Below, piece after piece: positions 1 through 6,281 of a stretch of DNA of 6,463 bases. The position numbers and the translations under genes were made by a program. Source of the stretch: Nitrospinota bacterium (GTDB taxonomy: Bacteria > Nitrospinota_A > JADGAW01); assembly GCA_015231815.1 (NCBI GenBank), contig JADGAW010000124.1, forward strand, positions 1-6,463. Direction: 5' to 3'. Positions within the stretch are counted from its first letter, which is position 1; each line of letters opens with the position of its first letter. The notes under the pieces are model-generated. The model was not told the DNA's origin. It saw nothing but the letters and a program-made list of their open reading frames with translations, and ran no database searches.

Positions 1-1854
1 TGTTAAAAATTCTTTTTTAAATAAGTAAACTTCCCCAAGTAAAAAGAGGGTATTAGAGTTTTGAGGGTTTATTGCCAAAGCTTTTTTATAGCTTTCAATG
101 GATTTACCAAACTGCCCCATATTCTTGAGTACAATTCCCCGGTTCACTAAAGGTTCCTCATAGTTTTTGTTAAGATCCGATGCCAGAGAAAAATATTCCA
201 ATGCTTTTTTGTAATCATTGTTCATAAGGTACGCCATTCCCAGATTATTTAAAATCAGGTGCCGGTTATTCCCCTCTTCCTTAAGTGCTTCATTACAGAG
301 CTTAATGACATCATCGAATTCTCCTGCTTTGAGTTTAATCGTTGAGAGATTGTAGAGAATATCGCTTTTCTTACGATAACTAAACCATGAGAATGTTCCT
401 TGTTTCTTATATTCTTCCAGAATGCTCAGAGCTTTTTCGTAGTTTTTTGCTGCTTTGTTAATTGCATCCTGAGACTGATAGAGAGCCCCCATAGATGCAT
501 AAAATATTGGGTTATTCGGGTTAAGGGAAATTCCCTTTTGCAAAACAGCAAATGCCTTATTGGGTTGATTGCTCTTTAAATAAAAACTGGAAAGATTTGA
601 GTAAATACGTGCCTTATGAAAGGCTTTTGCAATATTATCGCTCCAGAAAGTTTCTTCATTGCTCCACACACTAACCCGATGGGTAAAAAGAACAACAAGC
701 AGAACTATTACCATCGCAGCATACTTTTGCTGCTTTTCTCCCTCAAAATACTGAAAAAAAGATACAAAAAGTAACACGACACCAAAAAAAGGAAGGTATA
801 GTCGATGTTCGTACAGGTAATCTGATATGGGAACCAAACTTGATGTGGGCAACAGCATAAGAATAAAGAGAAGAAATCCGCACCGGGTAAATGGAGACAA
901 ACCTTTCTTAAAAAGTATAAAAACAAGAGAACTAATGATTATGAGAATCAGGATACCTGTTGTAAAACTCATTTCTTTTACTGCGGGGTAATCATAATCA
1001 AGGTGAAGGTTGATAGGAAAAAAAATAAGTCGTACATAGGTAAAAAAAACATGAGCTTCCGTCAAAAGATAGGTACTTACCTCTGGAGCTCCATATACCT
1101 TAAGGAATAAACCTTCCCGCACTATACCAAACTGCATAAATATAAAAAAAGGTGCTACCAACAGAATTAACAGGAGGGGCAACAAATAGAAAAAGCTTTT
1201 CTTAAAACTTTTACTTAAAAAAAGTAAATCAATAATAAAAATTGCAACAGGTAAGGTTGCAGATACTTCCTTTGACAAAAAAGCCCCACAGGTTAAGAGC
1301 AGGAAAACCATATAGCGAAGAAGATGCTGTGGCTTAAAAAACTGAGAACCAAAACTCTCTTCAGATGGTTGATTGAGAAATTTCTCCCTCATCATCAGAT
1401 AATATAAAATTGCAGAAAAATAAAAAAATGCAGCAAAAAGCTCGCTTCTTTGAACAATATATACTGCTGCCTGACTTTGTACCGGATGAAGCACAAATAC
1501 AAGAGCACTGAACAAAGGTAACACCTCAGGAAACTTCTTATTACCAGAAACAATTTTAAGGAGTTTTTTTACAATGAAATAGACGATTAAGCCGTTACAA
1601 ATATGAAGGAATATATTAATCAGATGATAAAAATAAGTATCTGTGGAACTTATCTGATAGTTTAAGGAAAAGGTAAGATAGGGAATAAAGCGCGGACCGA
1701 GGTAAACCCTTATATTCTCCCATGAAAAGGAGCGGATAGCCTCATAGTCGATAATAACAGGAAAGTCATCAAAGTAAAAAGGAGCGTTAACTGATTGAAT
1801 GAGACAAAAGAAAGGCAGTAAAACAAGAAGGAGGATTGATTTATTTGATGTCAT
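1..1854 (-). CDS. TMTC-like polytopic membrane glycosyltransferase-like protein with C-terminal TPR repeats (partial, C-terminus missing)
   Basis: The frame is open for 618 codons from the ATG at 1854 to the window edge, so the C-terminus is missing. Residues 5-24 form a membrane anchor, followed by the acidic pair D29-D30 in FYFDDFP, which fits the first-loop acidic motif of GT-C glycosyltransferases. About nine further hydrophobic segments follow, up to about residue 391. Family-like signatures are YHLINIFLH (76-84), FVLHPVQSQAAVYIVQRSE (120-138) and EHRLYLP (349-355), which resemble bacterial relatives of TMTC O-mannosyltransferases. From about residue 414 there are five TPR units (414-447, 448-481, 496-530, 531-564, 565-598) and the start of a sixth, so the soluble part probably faces the periplasm or exterior. 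The likely role, by inference, is envelope protein glycosylation or assembly; donor and acceptor are unknown. The gene starts 33 bases after the receiver-ATPase gene. No Shine-Dalgarno lies at normal spacing, but an in-frame TGA at 1881-1879 and no other start codon support this ATG. Confidence 0.85.
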   Translation of the reverse strand, partial: MTSNKSILLLVLLPFFCLIQSVNAPFYFDDFPVIIDYEAIRSFSWENIRVYLGPRFIPYLTFSLNYQISSTDTYFYHLINIFLHICNGLIVYFIVKKLLKIVSGNKKFPEVLPLFSALVFVLHPVQSQAAVYIVQRSELFAAFFYFSAILYYLMMREKFLNQPSEESFGSQFFKPQHLLRYMVFLLLTCGAFLSKEVSATLPVAIFIIDLLFLSKSFKKSFFYLLPLLLILLVAPFFIFMQFGIVREGLFLKVYGAPEVSTYLLTEAHVFFTYVRLIFFPINLHLDYDYPAVKEMSFTTGILILIIISSLVFILFKKGLSPFTRCGFLLFILMLLPTSSLVPISDYLYEHRLYLPFFGVVLLFVSFFQYFEGEKQQKYAAMVIVLLVVLFTHRVSVWSNEETFWSDNIAKAFHKARIYSNLSSFYLKSNQPNKAFAVLQKGISLNPNNPIFYASMGALYQSQDAINKAAKNYEKALSILEEYKKQGTFSWFSYRKKSDILYNLSTIKLKAGEFDDVIKLCNEALKEEGNNRHLILNNLGMAYLMNNDYKKALEYFSLASDLNKNYEEPLVNRGIVLKNMGQFGKSIESYKKALAINPQNSNTLFLLGEVYLFKKEFLT

Positions 1855-1887
1855 TGAACCGTGAAAGGTTTGAAAAGCTCACTCCCT

Positions 1888-2820
1888 TTAAAAGGATTTT
1901 ACCGCTATAACAGTAGCACCTTTATCCTTATAGGTAATAGAATCGAAATAATAGTTGGCAAGATAAATCCCACGTCCATTAGGAAGAGCAAGTTTTTCTT
2001 CAATTTCTTTTTTCTTTAAATCAACATACTTACGGTAGTCAAACCCCTCTCCTTCGTCATAAATTTTTACGGTAACTTTATGCTTAAAGGCGAGTACATC
2101 TATTTTTATCTTTGCCTTACAGTTCCTTTCCCGCTTTAAAACTTCATCGTGAAAAGTACCTTGACGCATCAGCTCTTTTTTCTCACACTCGGTAATTCCA
2201 AGGTTACCATGCTCATAGGCATTGGTAAGAAGCTCAGAAATTGATGAAGCAAAATGACCAGCAACTTGTTTTGCATGAAACCGCTCAACTTTTTTCTCTA
2301 TCCAGTCAACTGCCATATGCATATCTTCAAAGCAGGTAGGAATAGTTATTGTGGAAAGATTTCCTGAGGTATTTTGATCAACCGTTTCTGTCATATTTGC
2401 AAGATTAAATCGTTCAATACATTTCTGAATAACAGCGGGAATAAGGTCGAAGTCGTACGGCTTAACCATAAAGTCCCGCACTCCAATTTCCATAAGTTCT
2501 TCTGCTACATCGGTCTCGAGAACTCCACTACTTACAACAAAAGGAAGATGCTTGTTCAAAGAATTGTAACGGGCAAACTCAATGCCACTTAATCCGGGCA
2601 TATCCAAGTCACTTACGATACAATCAATTTCCTCTGCTCTTTCATCATAAATATCTTTTGCTTTCGAACCGTTTCTCGCCGGGATAACGGTATATCCCTC
2701 ACCCTCAAAAAGTTCAATCAGTGAGAGCCTGTTTTGATGATCATCTTCCGCAAGAAGAATCGTTATTCCAAATCCAACAAGGTCCTCGTTATCATCTCGC
2801 TGAGCATTAGGATAATTCAT
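1888..2820 (-). CDS. Response regulator receiver domain fused to an RsbW-like (GHKL) ATPase domain
   Basis: This 310-residue soluble protein has two domains. Residues 19-138 are a CheY-like receiver: acidic pocket E25-D26-D27, phospho-acceptor D71 in SDLDMPG, switch residue S98 and K120-P121. Residues about 160-310 are a GHKL ATPase of the anti-sigma/serine kinase type: N-box ELLTNAYEHGN (196-206), G1 box DEGEGFD (255-261) and G2 box NGRGIYLA (281-288). Between N-box and G1 lies a charged insert of about 45 residues (208-252) ending in an EVLKRER stretch. No dimerisation/phospho-acceptor histidine domain is seen, so it is not a classical histidine kinase. It is probably a phosphorylation-switched ATPase acting on a partner protein, but no sigma factor, anti-sigma antagonist, phosphatase or sensor kinase lies in the window. 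The ATG follows the accD stop by five bases and has no Shine-Dalgarno, suggesting translational coupling to accD. Domain calls are firm; the cellular target is unknown. Confidence 0.92.
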   Translation of the reverse strand: MNYPNAQRDDNEDLVGFGITILLAEDDHQNRLSLIELFEGEGYTVIPARNGSKAKDIYDERAEEIDCIVSDLDMPGLSGIEFARYNSLNKHLPFVVSSGVLETDVAEELMEIGVRDFMVKPYDFDLIPAVIQKCIERFNLANMTETVDQNTSGNLSTITIPTCFEDMHMAVDWIEKKVERFHAKQVAGHFASSISELLTNAYEHGNLGITECEKKELMRQGTFHDEVLKRERNCKAKIKIDVLAFKHKVTVKIYDEGEGFDYRKYVDLKKKEIEEKLALPNGRGIYLANYYFDSITYKDKGATVIAVKSF

Positions 2821-2825
2821 GTCAT

Positions 2826-3644
2826 TTATAAGAGTGAACTTAAAATCTTTTTTAATGTTTCCCGTAATTTTATTCTACTTACCACCATATCAACAAATCC
2901 ATGTTCAAGAGAAAACTCTGCTGTCTGAAATCCGTCGGGTAATGACTGCCTTATTGTCTGCTTAATTACACGAGGTCCGGCAAAACAGATTAAAGCTCCA
3001 GGTTCTGCAATATGAATATCACCAAGCATGGCAAAACTTGCAGTAACACCTCCTGTCGTCGGGTTACTTAAAATCGAGATATAGAGTAATTTTTCATCGG
3101 AAAGACGCTTGAGAGCAGCAGAAGTCTTTGCCATTTGCATTAATGACAAGATACCTTCCTGCATTCTGGCTCCACCAGATGAAGAAATAATTATCATCGG
3201 AATTCTGTTTGTTATGGCATTTTCAACGGCTCTGGTGATTTTTTCGCCAACAACAATTCCCATACTTCCCCCCATAAAAGTAAAATCGAAAATCGCAATA
3301 CTTACTTTGTGGTTACCGATTTTTCCAATACCTGTTACGATTGCATCCTTATTTCCTGTTTTCTTTATTGCCCCCTTTAACCGTTCCTTGTATTTCTTGG
3401 AATCCCTGAATTTTAATGGATCTGTGGACATAAGCCCTTTTTCTGTCTCAATAAAACTGTTTTCTTCAAAGAGCAGTTCTGTCCATGTTTGCGGAGGAAT
3501 TGCGTGGTGGTACTGACAGTTTGGGCAAACATTAAAACTTCCGATAAAGTCCTTAGTATCAAGGATTTCCTTGCAATTTTCACATTTTTTATAAAGCCCG
3601 ATGGGAATTCTTGCTTTCTTAAGCCATTCGAGATTTAATTCCAT
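2826..3644 (-). CDS. accD: Acetyl-CoA carboxylase carboxyltransferase subunit beta
   Basis: AccD pairs with AccA to form the carboxyltransferase that moves the carboxyl group from carboxybiotin to acetyl-CoA, giving malonyl-CoA for fatty acid synthesis in the cytoplasm. The 272-residue protein is near the usual family length. It has the N-terminal four-cysteine zinc ribbon (C21, C24, C40, C43, in CENC and CPNC) that separates AccD from propionyl-CoA carboxylase relatives. The crotonase-fold core carries FMGGSMG (123-129), SSSGGARMQEG (154-164, oxyanion-hole glycines), NPTTGGVTASFAMLGD (194-209) and the closing PDGFQTAEF (236-244). The start is supported by AAGGA at 3655-3651, six bases before the ATG. 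No accA is present, so it must lie elsewhere. A hairpin separates this gene from leuA, while the receiver-ATPase gene follows almost directly, so accD may head a sub-operon. Confidence 0.97.
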   Translation of the reverse strand: MELNLEWLKKARIPIGLYKKCENCKEILDTKDFIGSFNVCPNCQYHHAIPPQTWTELLFEENSFIETEKGLMSTDPLKFRDSKKYKERLKGAIKKTGNKDAIVTGIGKIGNHKVSIAIFDFTFMGGSMGIVVGEKITRAVENAITNRIPMIIISSSGGARMQEGILSLMQMAKTSAALKRLSDEKLLYISILSNPTTGGVTASFAMLGDIHIAEPGALICFAGPRVIKQTIRQSLPDGFQTAEFSLEHGFVDMVVSRIKLRETLKKILSSLL

Positions 3645-3650
3645 ATTTGT

Positions 3651-3655
3651 TCCTT
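3651..3655 (-). promoter_or_regulatory. Ribosome binding site of accD
   Basis: The minus strand reads AAAAAAGGAACAAAT just before the ATG. AAGGA sits six bases from the start codon. It is the clearest Shine-Dalgarno on the minus strand of this window and fixes the accD start. Confidence 0.75.
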
Positions 3656-3670
3656 TTTTGCTGAAATTTT

Positions 3671-3676
3671 ATTGTA
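3671..3676 (-). promoter_or_regulatory. Possible -10 box of an accD promoter
   Basis: On the minus strand TACAAT matches the sigma-70 -10 consensus at five of six positions, about 27 bases before the accD start and downstream of the hairpin that follows leuA. The -35 is poor: TTGCTT at 3697-3692 with a 15-base spacer. Its placement after a terminator-like structure is what makes it worth listing. This is inferred from sequence alone. Confidence 0.3.
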
Positions 3677-3682
3677 TCTTTA

Positions 3683-3733
3683 AAAACAGTAAAGCAATCA
3701 GTGATGAACAAAAAAGCAATTCACCACTGACTG
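3683..3733 (-). terminator. Terminator-like hairpin after leuA
   Basis: In minus-strand RNA, 3733-3720 pairs with 3708-3695 as a 14-bp stem containing two G-U pairs, around an 11-base loop. The structure starts five bases past the leuA stop. The G-U pairs become A-C mismatches in plus-strand RNA, so the fold favours the minus strand, in keeping with the direction of leuA. It is followed by an imperfect U-rich run (CUUUACUGUUUUU) rather than a clean U tract, so it could be a partial terminator or a processing or stability element between leuA and accD. Confidence 0.5.
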
Positions 3734-3738
3734 AACAA

Positions 3739-5274
3739 TTATATCTTCTCCACCTTTGGGTCGTCAACGGAATGATTGGAAAGAAACCTGTTAACTGCGT
3801 TAAGATACGCTTTTGCACTCGCTTCAATAACGTCTGTTGAAAGAGCTTTACCTTTAACAATAACATCATCAAAGGCTACTTTTACCGTTACTTCACCAAG
3901 AGCGTCTCTTCCCTCAGAAATTGAACGGATATTATACGACTTCAACTCCCCCCTGCAGCCTGTAATTCTGCTAATTGCCTTGTAAGCAGCATCAACAGGT
4001 CCATCACCAATAGCAGCGTCAATAATGGTCTCTTTTCCATGAATAATTTCAACTGTTGCTGTCGGGATGGTTCTGTTGCCACTTGAACTTTGAACATATT
4101 GAAGCTTAAACTTTTCCTCAAAGCCCTGCTTTTGCTCTTCAACAATTGCAATGAGATCTTGTTCGTAAATTGTTTTCTTTTTATCGGCAAGCTCCTTAAG
4201 TCGCTTAAAAGCATCATCAAGTTCTTTCTCATCAAGACTGTATCCAAGTTCAGTAAGCCTTTCCTGAAAAGCATGACGACCCGAATGCTTTCCCATTACA
4301 AGGTTTGATTTTTCCTTTCCAATGGACTGTGGGGTCATAATCTCGTAGGTGCTTTTGTTTTTCAGAAAACCATCCTGATGAATGCCTGCTTCATGAGCAA
4401 ATGCATTATCGCCAACAATTGCCTTATTGGGCTGAACAGGAACTCCGGTAATTGAAACAAGTTTTTGACTCGAAGGGTAAATCTCCTTCGTATTAATGTT
4501 GGTTCTTACATTAAAGAAGTTTTTTCTTGTATTAATCGACATCACCACTTCTTCAAGAGAAGCATTTCCAGCTCTTTCTCCAATACCGTTAATGGTGCAT
4601 TCTATCTGCCTTGCTCCATTTTCAACGGCAGCAAGAGAGTTTGAAACACCAAGTCCAAGGTCATTGTGACAATGAACGCTAATAATTGCATCATTAATAT
4701 TGGGAACTGTATCAAACAGAAATTTAATGAGATCACCAAACTCTGAGGTTATTGCATAACCGACAGTATCGGGAATGTTTACGGTTGTTGCTCCAGCACG
4801 TATAGTCTCCTCAACAATTTTTGCAAGAAAACCCCTGTCACTTCTAAAAGCATCTTCTGCCGAGAACTCAACATCGTCGGTGTAACTCTTGGCATGTTTT
4901 ACTCCTTCAATAGCCATTTGAAAAATTTCTTCTCTGGTCTTATTGAATTTATGCTTGATGTGAATATCCGATGTCGCAATAAAGGTATGGATTCGTGCTT
5001 TTTTTGCGTATTGCAGAGCTTCCCAGGCACGATCAATATCCTTCTTCATCACCCTGCTCAGTCCACAAATTACGGTATTCTTAATTTCCTGGCTAATCTG
5101 TTTAACTGCCTCGAAGTCTCCATCAGAGGCAATGGGAAAGCCCGCTTCAATAACATCAACTTTGAGTTTTTCAAGCTGTTGCGCCATTTGAATCTTTTCG
5201 TTTGTTGTCATACTAAACCCCGGCGACTGTTCTCCGTCCCGAAGTGTTGTGTCAAAAATAATTATGTCATTCAT
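3739..5274 (-). CDS. leuA: 2-isopropylmalate synthase
   Basis: LeuA condenses acetyl-CoA with 2-ketoisovalerate to 2-isopropylmalate, the first committed step of leucine synthesis, in the cytoplasm. The 511-residue protein has the full bacterial layout. The TIM-barrel opens with DTTLRDGEQSPG (8-19; R12 catalytic, D13 metal ligand) and has HCHNDLGLG (201-209; H201 and H203 metal ligands) and GERAGNA (232-238; N237). Next comes GDNAFAHEAGIHQDG (288-302), typical of LeuA. The C-terminal leucine-binding regulatory domain spans about 395-500 with GDGPVDA (423-429), predicting feedback inhibition by leucine. Length and these motifs argue against homocitrate or citramalate synthase. The start is fixed by the barrel beginning at residue 3, but no Shine-Dalgarno precedes it. 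The other leucine genes are not in the window. The preceding 104-base leader has folds that could attenuate transcription. Confidence 0.97.
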   Translation of the reverse strand: MNDIIIFDTTLRDGEQSPGFSMTTNEKIQMAQQLEKLKVDVIEAGFPIASDGDFEAVKQISQEIKNTVICGLSRVMKKDIDRAWEALQYAKKARIHTFIATSDIHIKHKFNKTREEIFQMAIEGVKHAKSYTDDVEFSAEDAFRSDRGFLAKIVEETIRAGATTVNIPDTVGYAITSEFGDLIKFLFDTVPNINDAIISVHCHNDLGLGVSNSLAAVENGARQIECTINGIGERAGNASLEEVVMSINTRKNFFNVRTNINTKEIYPSSQKLVSITGVPVQPNKAIVGDNAFAHEAGIHQDGFLKNKSTYEIMTPQSIGKEKSNLVMGKHSGRHAFQERLTELGYSLDEKELDDAFKRLKELADKKKTIYEQDLIAIVEEQKQGFEEKFKLQYVQSSSGNRTIPTATVEIIHGKETIIDAAIGDGPVDAAYKAISRITGCRGELKSYNIRSISEGRDALGEVTVKVAFDDVIVKGKALSTDVIEASAKAYLNAVNRFLSNHSVDDPKVEKI

Positions 5275-5305
5275 CGTAATGTTTGTTAGTTAATGAGTAT
5301 TAATC

Positions 5306-5374
5306 CCCCCGGAAAAAACGGAGGTTTTCTTAAACCTTCTTTGATTCCACCCTCTTTTTGAAGGTGTACCCACC
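5306..5374 (-). promoter_or_regulatory. Possible attenuator-like leader with competing hairpins ahead of leuA
   Basis: Four pairings can be drawn in minus-strand RNA: GGUG/CACC (5374-5371 with 5366-5363); ACCUUC/GAAGGU (5365-5360 with 5339-5334); AGGUUU/AAACCU (5337-5332 with 5327-5322, then U6); and CCUCCG/CGGGGG (5324-5319 with 5311-5306, one G-U). Each shares bases with the next, so neighbouring folds exclude one another, as in an attenuator. The stems are only 4-6 bp and could arise by chance. No leucine-rich leader peptide is seen, so the sensor, if any, is unknown. Confidence 0.3.
5313..5337 (-). terminator. Candidate intrinsic terminator between pssA and leuA
   Basis: The minus strand has a 6-bp stem AGGTTT/AAACCT with an AAGA loop, three spacer bases (CCG) and then six T residues at 5318-5313. 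It lies 41 bases after the pssA stop and 39 before leuA. The stem is short and A-U rich at the loop, so termination would probably be partial, letting some transcription reach leuA. A six-G run follows at 5310-5305. Confidence 0.45.
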
Positions 5375-5378
5375 GAAT

Positions 5379-6140
5379 TTAAAGTTCGATGTTTTTATCT
5401 AAAGGTTCTTCATCACTCTCTCCTTTGAGTTTTTTGTAGCCCCATAAAAAAGGAGAGGTAAAAATGTAATAAATCCCAAATAAAAATAAAAATATTTGGG
5501 GAATTACCGCTATTAAATAAATAATTAAAATTATGATTAAAAAGACATGAAATGTCCTTCTGTTGCTTAACTTTAACCCTTTAAAGCTTGTGTATGGAAT
5601 ATTGCTTACCATTAGGATAGCAAGAGCATATACCATGAATAAATAGAGTAAATGGGGAATATTCTCCAAGCCAAAATAATCTTCGGTCATAATAACCGTA
5701 ATTGCAATAAAACCAGCAGCTCCAGGGATGGGTAATCCGGTAAAATTCTTCTTTACATCGGTTTCCTCTTGAATATTAAAACGGGCAAGCCTGAGAAGTC
5801 CACAGATTACAAAAAGAAAAGCAGCAAGCCATCCGAGCCTTCCATAATTATGGAGTGTATATGCATAAATAAGAAGAGCCGGGGCAACCCCAAAGGATAC
5901 TGCATCCGCCAGAGAATCAAGCTGAAGTCCAAAGTTCGAGGTGCTATTGGTCAAACGTGCAATCTTCCCGTCTAGTCCGTCAAAAATAATTGCAACAATT
6001 ATGGATATTGCAGCATAATAATATTTTCCATTTATGATTGACACCATTGCATAAAAGGAACAAAACACCGATGCAGTTGTGAGGAGGTTAGGAAGAATAT
6101 AAATTCCCTTTTCAAACCTTCTCACCTTAAACTTATTCAT
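5379..6140 (-). CDS. pssA: CDP-diacylglycerol--serine O-phosphatidyltransferase (phosphatidylserine synthase)
   Basis: PssA is an inner-membrane enzyme that transfers phosphatidate from CDP-diacylglycerol to L-serine, giving phosphatidylserine, the precursor of phosphatidylethanolamine. The 253-residue protein has the full CDP-alcohol phosphatidyltransferase signature at 54-79: D54, D57, G58, A61, R62, G71, D75 and D79 in the DxxDGxxAR...GxxxDxxxD arrangement that binds metal and CDP. FTGLPIPGAAG (133-143) is typical of the PssA branch and helps separate it from PgsA. Hydrophobic segments lie near 15-35, 39-53, 82-95, 101-116, 138-151, 162-179 and 197-227, with a charged C-terminal tail. The start is preceded by a weak GGA seven bases upstream, and an in-frame TAG upstream rules out a longer protein. 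It is the first gene of the leftward cluster. No psd decarboxylase gene is beside it. Confidence 0.95.
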   Translation of the reverse strand: MNKFKVRRFEKGIYILPNLLTTASVFCSFYAMVSIINGKYYYAAISIIVAIIFDGLDGKIARLTNSTSNFGLQLDSLADAVSFGVAPALLIYAYTLHNYGRLGWLAAFLFVICGLLRLARFNIQEETDVKKNFTGLPIPGAAGFIAITVIMTEDYFGLENIPHLLYLFMVYALAILMVSNIPYTSFKGLKLSNRRTFHVFLIIILIIYLIAVIPQIFLFLFGIYYIFTSPFLWGYKKLKGESDEEPLDKNIEL

Positions 6141-6192
6141 TTTTCCGAACTAATGTGTTGTTTTTTTGTTTTTCCTTAAAATAAGCGGGCAA

Positions 6193-6228
6193 ATTATGAC
6201 AAAATAATCGCAAAACGCCTAAAAAGGC
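6193..6228. other. Two small inverted repeats in the pssA/nadD divergent region
   Basis: ATTAT/ATAAT (6193-6197 and 6204-6208, 6-base spacer) and GCCT/AGGC (6217-6220 and 6225-6228, AAAA spacer) lie side by side between the two divergent genes. They could be operator half-sites or small hairpins in the pssA leader. They are short enough to be chance. The rest of the 141-base gap is A/T-rich, with a T-rich run at 6158-6176. Confidence 0.3.
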
Positions 6229-6232
6229 AGTA

Positions 6233-6238
6233 ATTATA
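6233..6238 (-). promoter_or_regulatory. Candidate pssA -10 box (proximal)
   Basis: The minus strand reads TATAAT, a perfect sigma-70 -10 hexamer, 92 bases before the pssA start. No good -35 sits at 16-18 bases (TGGTTT at 17). It is part of a nine-base direct repeat shared with the distal box. A start here would give an 80-90 base A/T-rich leader. Confidence 0.4.
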
Positions 6239-6250
6239 AACTATTGGAGC

Positions 6251-6256
6251 ATTATA
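6251..6256 (-). promoter_or_regulatory. Candidate pssA -10 box (distal)
   Basis: This is a second perfect TATAAT on the minus strand, 18 bases upstream of the first and embedded in the same GTTTATAAT nonamer. The -35 is again poor (GCTTCC at 17 bases). It overlaps the probable nadD 5' leader on the opposite strand, so the two promoters may interfere. Confidence 0.35.
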
Positions 6257-6273
6257 AACCATTATTTCAAGGC

Positions 6274-6276
6274 GGA
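6274..6276 (+). promoter_or_regulatory. Ribosome binding site of nadD
   Basis: GGCGGAAGCAG precedes the ATG. The GGA core lies five bases from the start codon and supports the start at 6282. No convincing plus-strand -35/-10 pair was found upstream. Confidence 0.5.
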
Positions 6277-6281
6277 AGCAG

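Larger units (their letters stand above)
6233..6259. repeat. Direct repeat pair ATTATAAAC, 18-base period
   Basis: ATTATAAAC occurs at 6233-6241 and 6251-6259 in the pssA/nadD divergent region. Each copy contains a minus-strand TATAAT. It may be a duplicated promoter element, a regulator site repeated on nearly the same DNA face, or chance in AT-rich sequence. Confidence 0.5.

Noticed and set aside
708..926. A 72-codon minus-strand frame inside the TPR gene.
   Set aside because: It lies out of frame within the longer open frame carrying TMTC-like and TPR signatures.
1841..1882. Minus-strand 13-codon GTG frame beside AGGGAG, overlapping the start of the TPR gene.
   Set aside because: The purine-rich site touches the GTG, leaving no spacing for initiation, and the peptide has no recognisable feature.
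1884..1899. CCTTTTAAAGG near-palindrome at the end of the receiver-ATPase gene as a terminator.
   Set aside because: It has no room for a loop, no U tract follows, and it lies mostly in the coding sequence.
3109..3516. A 135-codon plus-strand open frame opposite accD.
   Set aside because: It is antisense to a fully conserved AccD and its translation has no recognisable family features. Other plus-strand frames opposite leuA, pssA and the receiver-ATPase gene are rejected for the same reason.
5340..5365. AGAGGGTGGAATC on the minus strand before leuA looks like a T-box motif.
   Set aside because: The match to AGGGTGGNACCGCG breaks after GGTGGAA, and only about 30 bases separate it from the pssA stop, too few for the specifier stem.
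5291..5373. Minus-strand GTG-started 27-codon frame before leuA as a possible leader peptide.
   Set aside because: It has no leucine codons and no ribosome binding site, so it does not fit a leucine attenuation peptide.
6158..6176. T-rich run on the plus strand as a terminator tail.
   Set aside because: No stable stem precedes it, and no plus-strand gene ends there. It is more likely an A-rich pssA leader on the minus strand.
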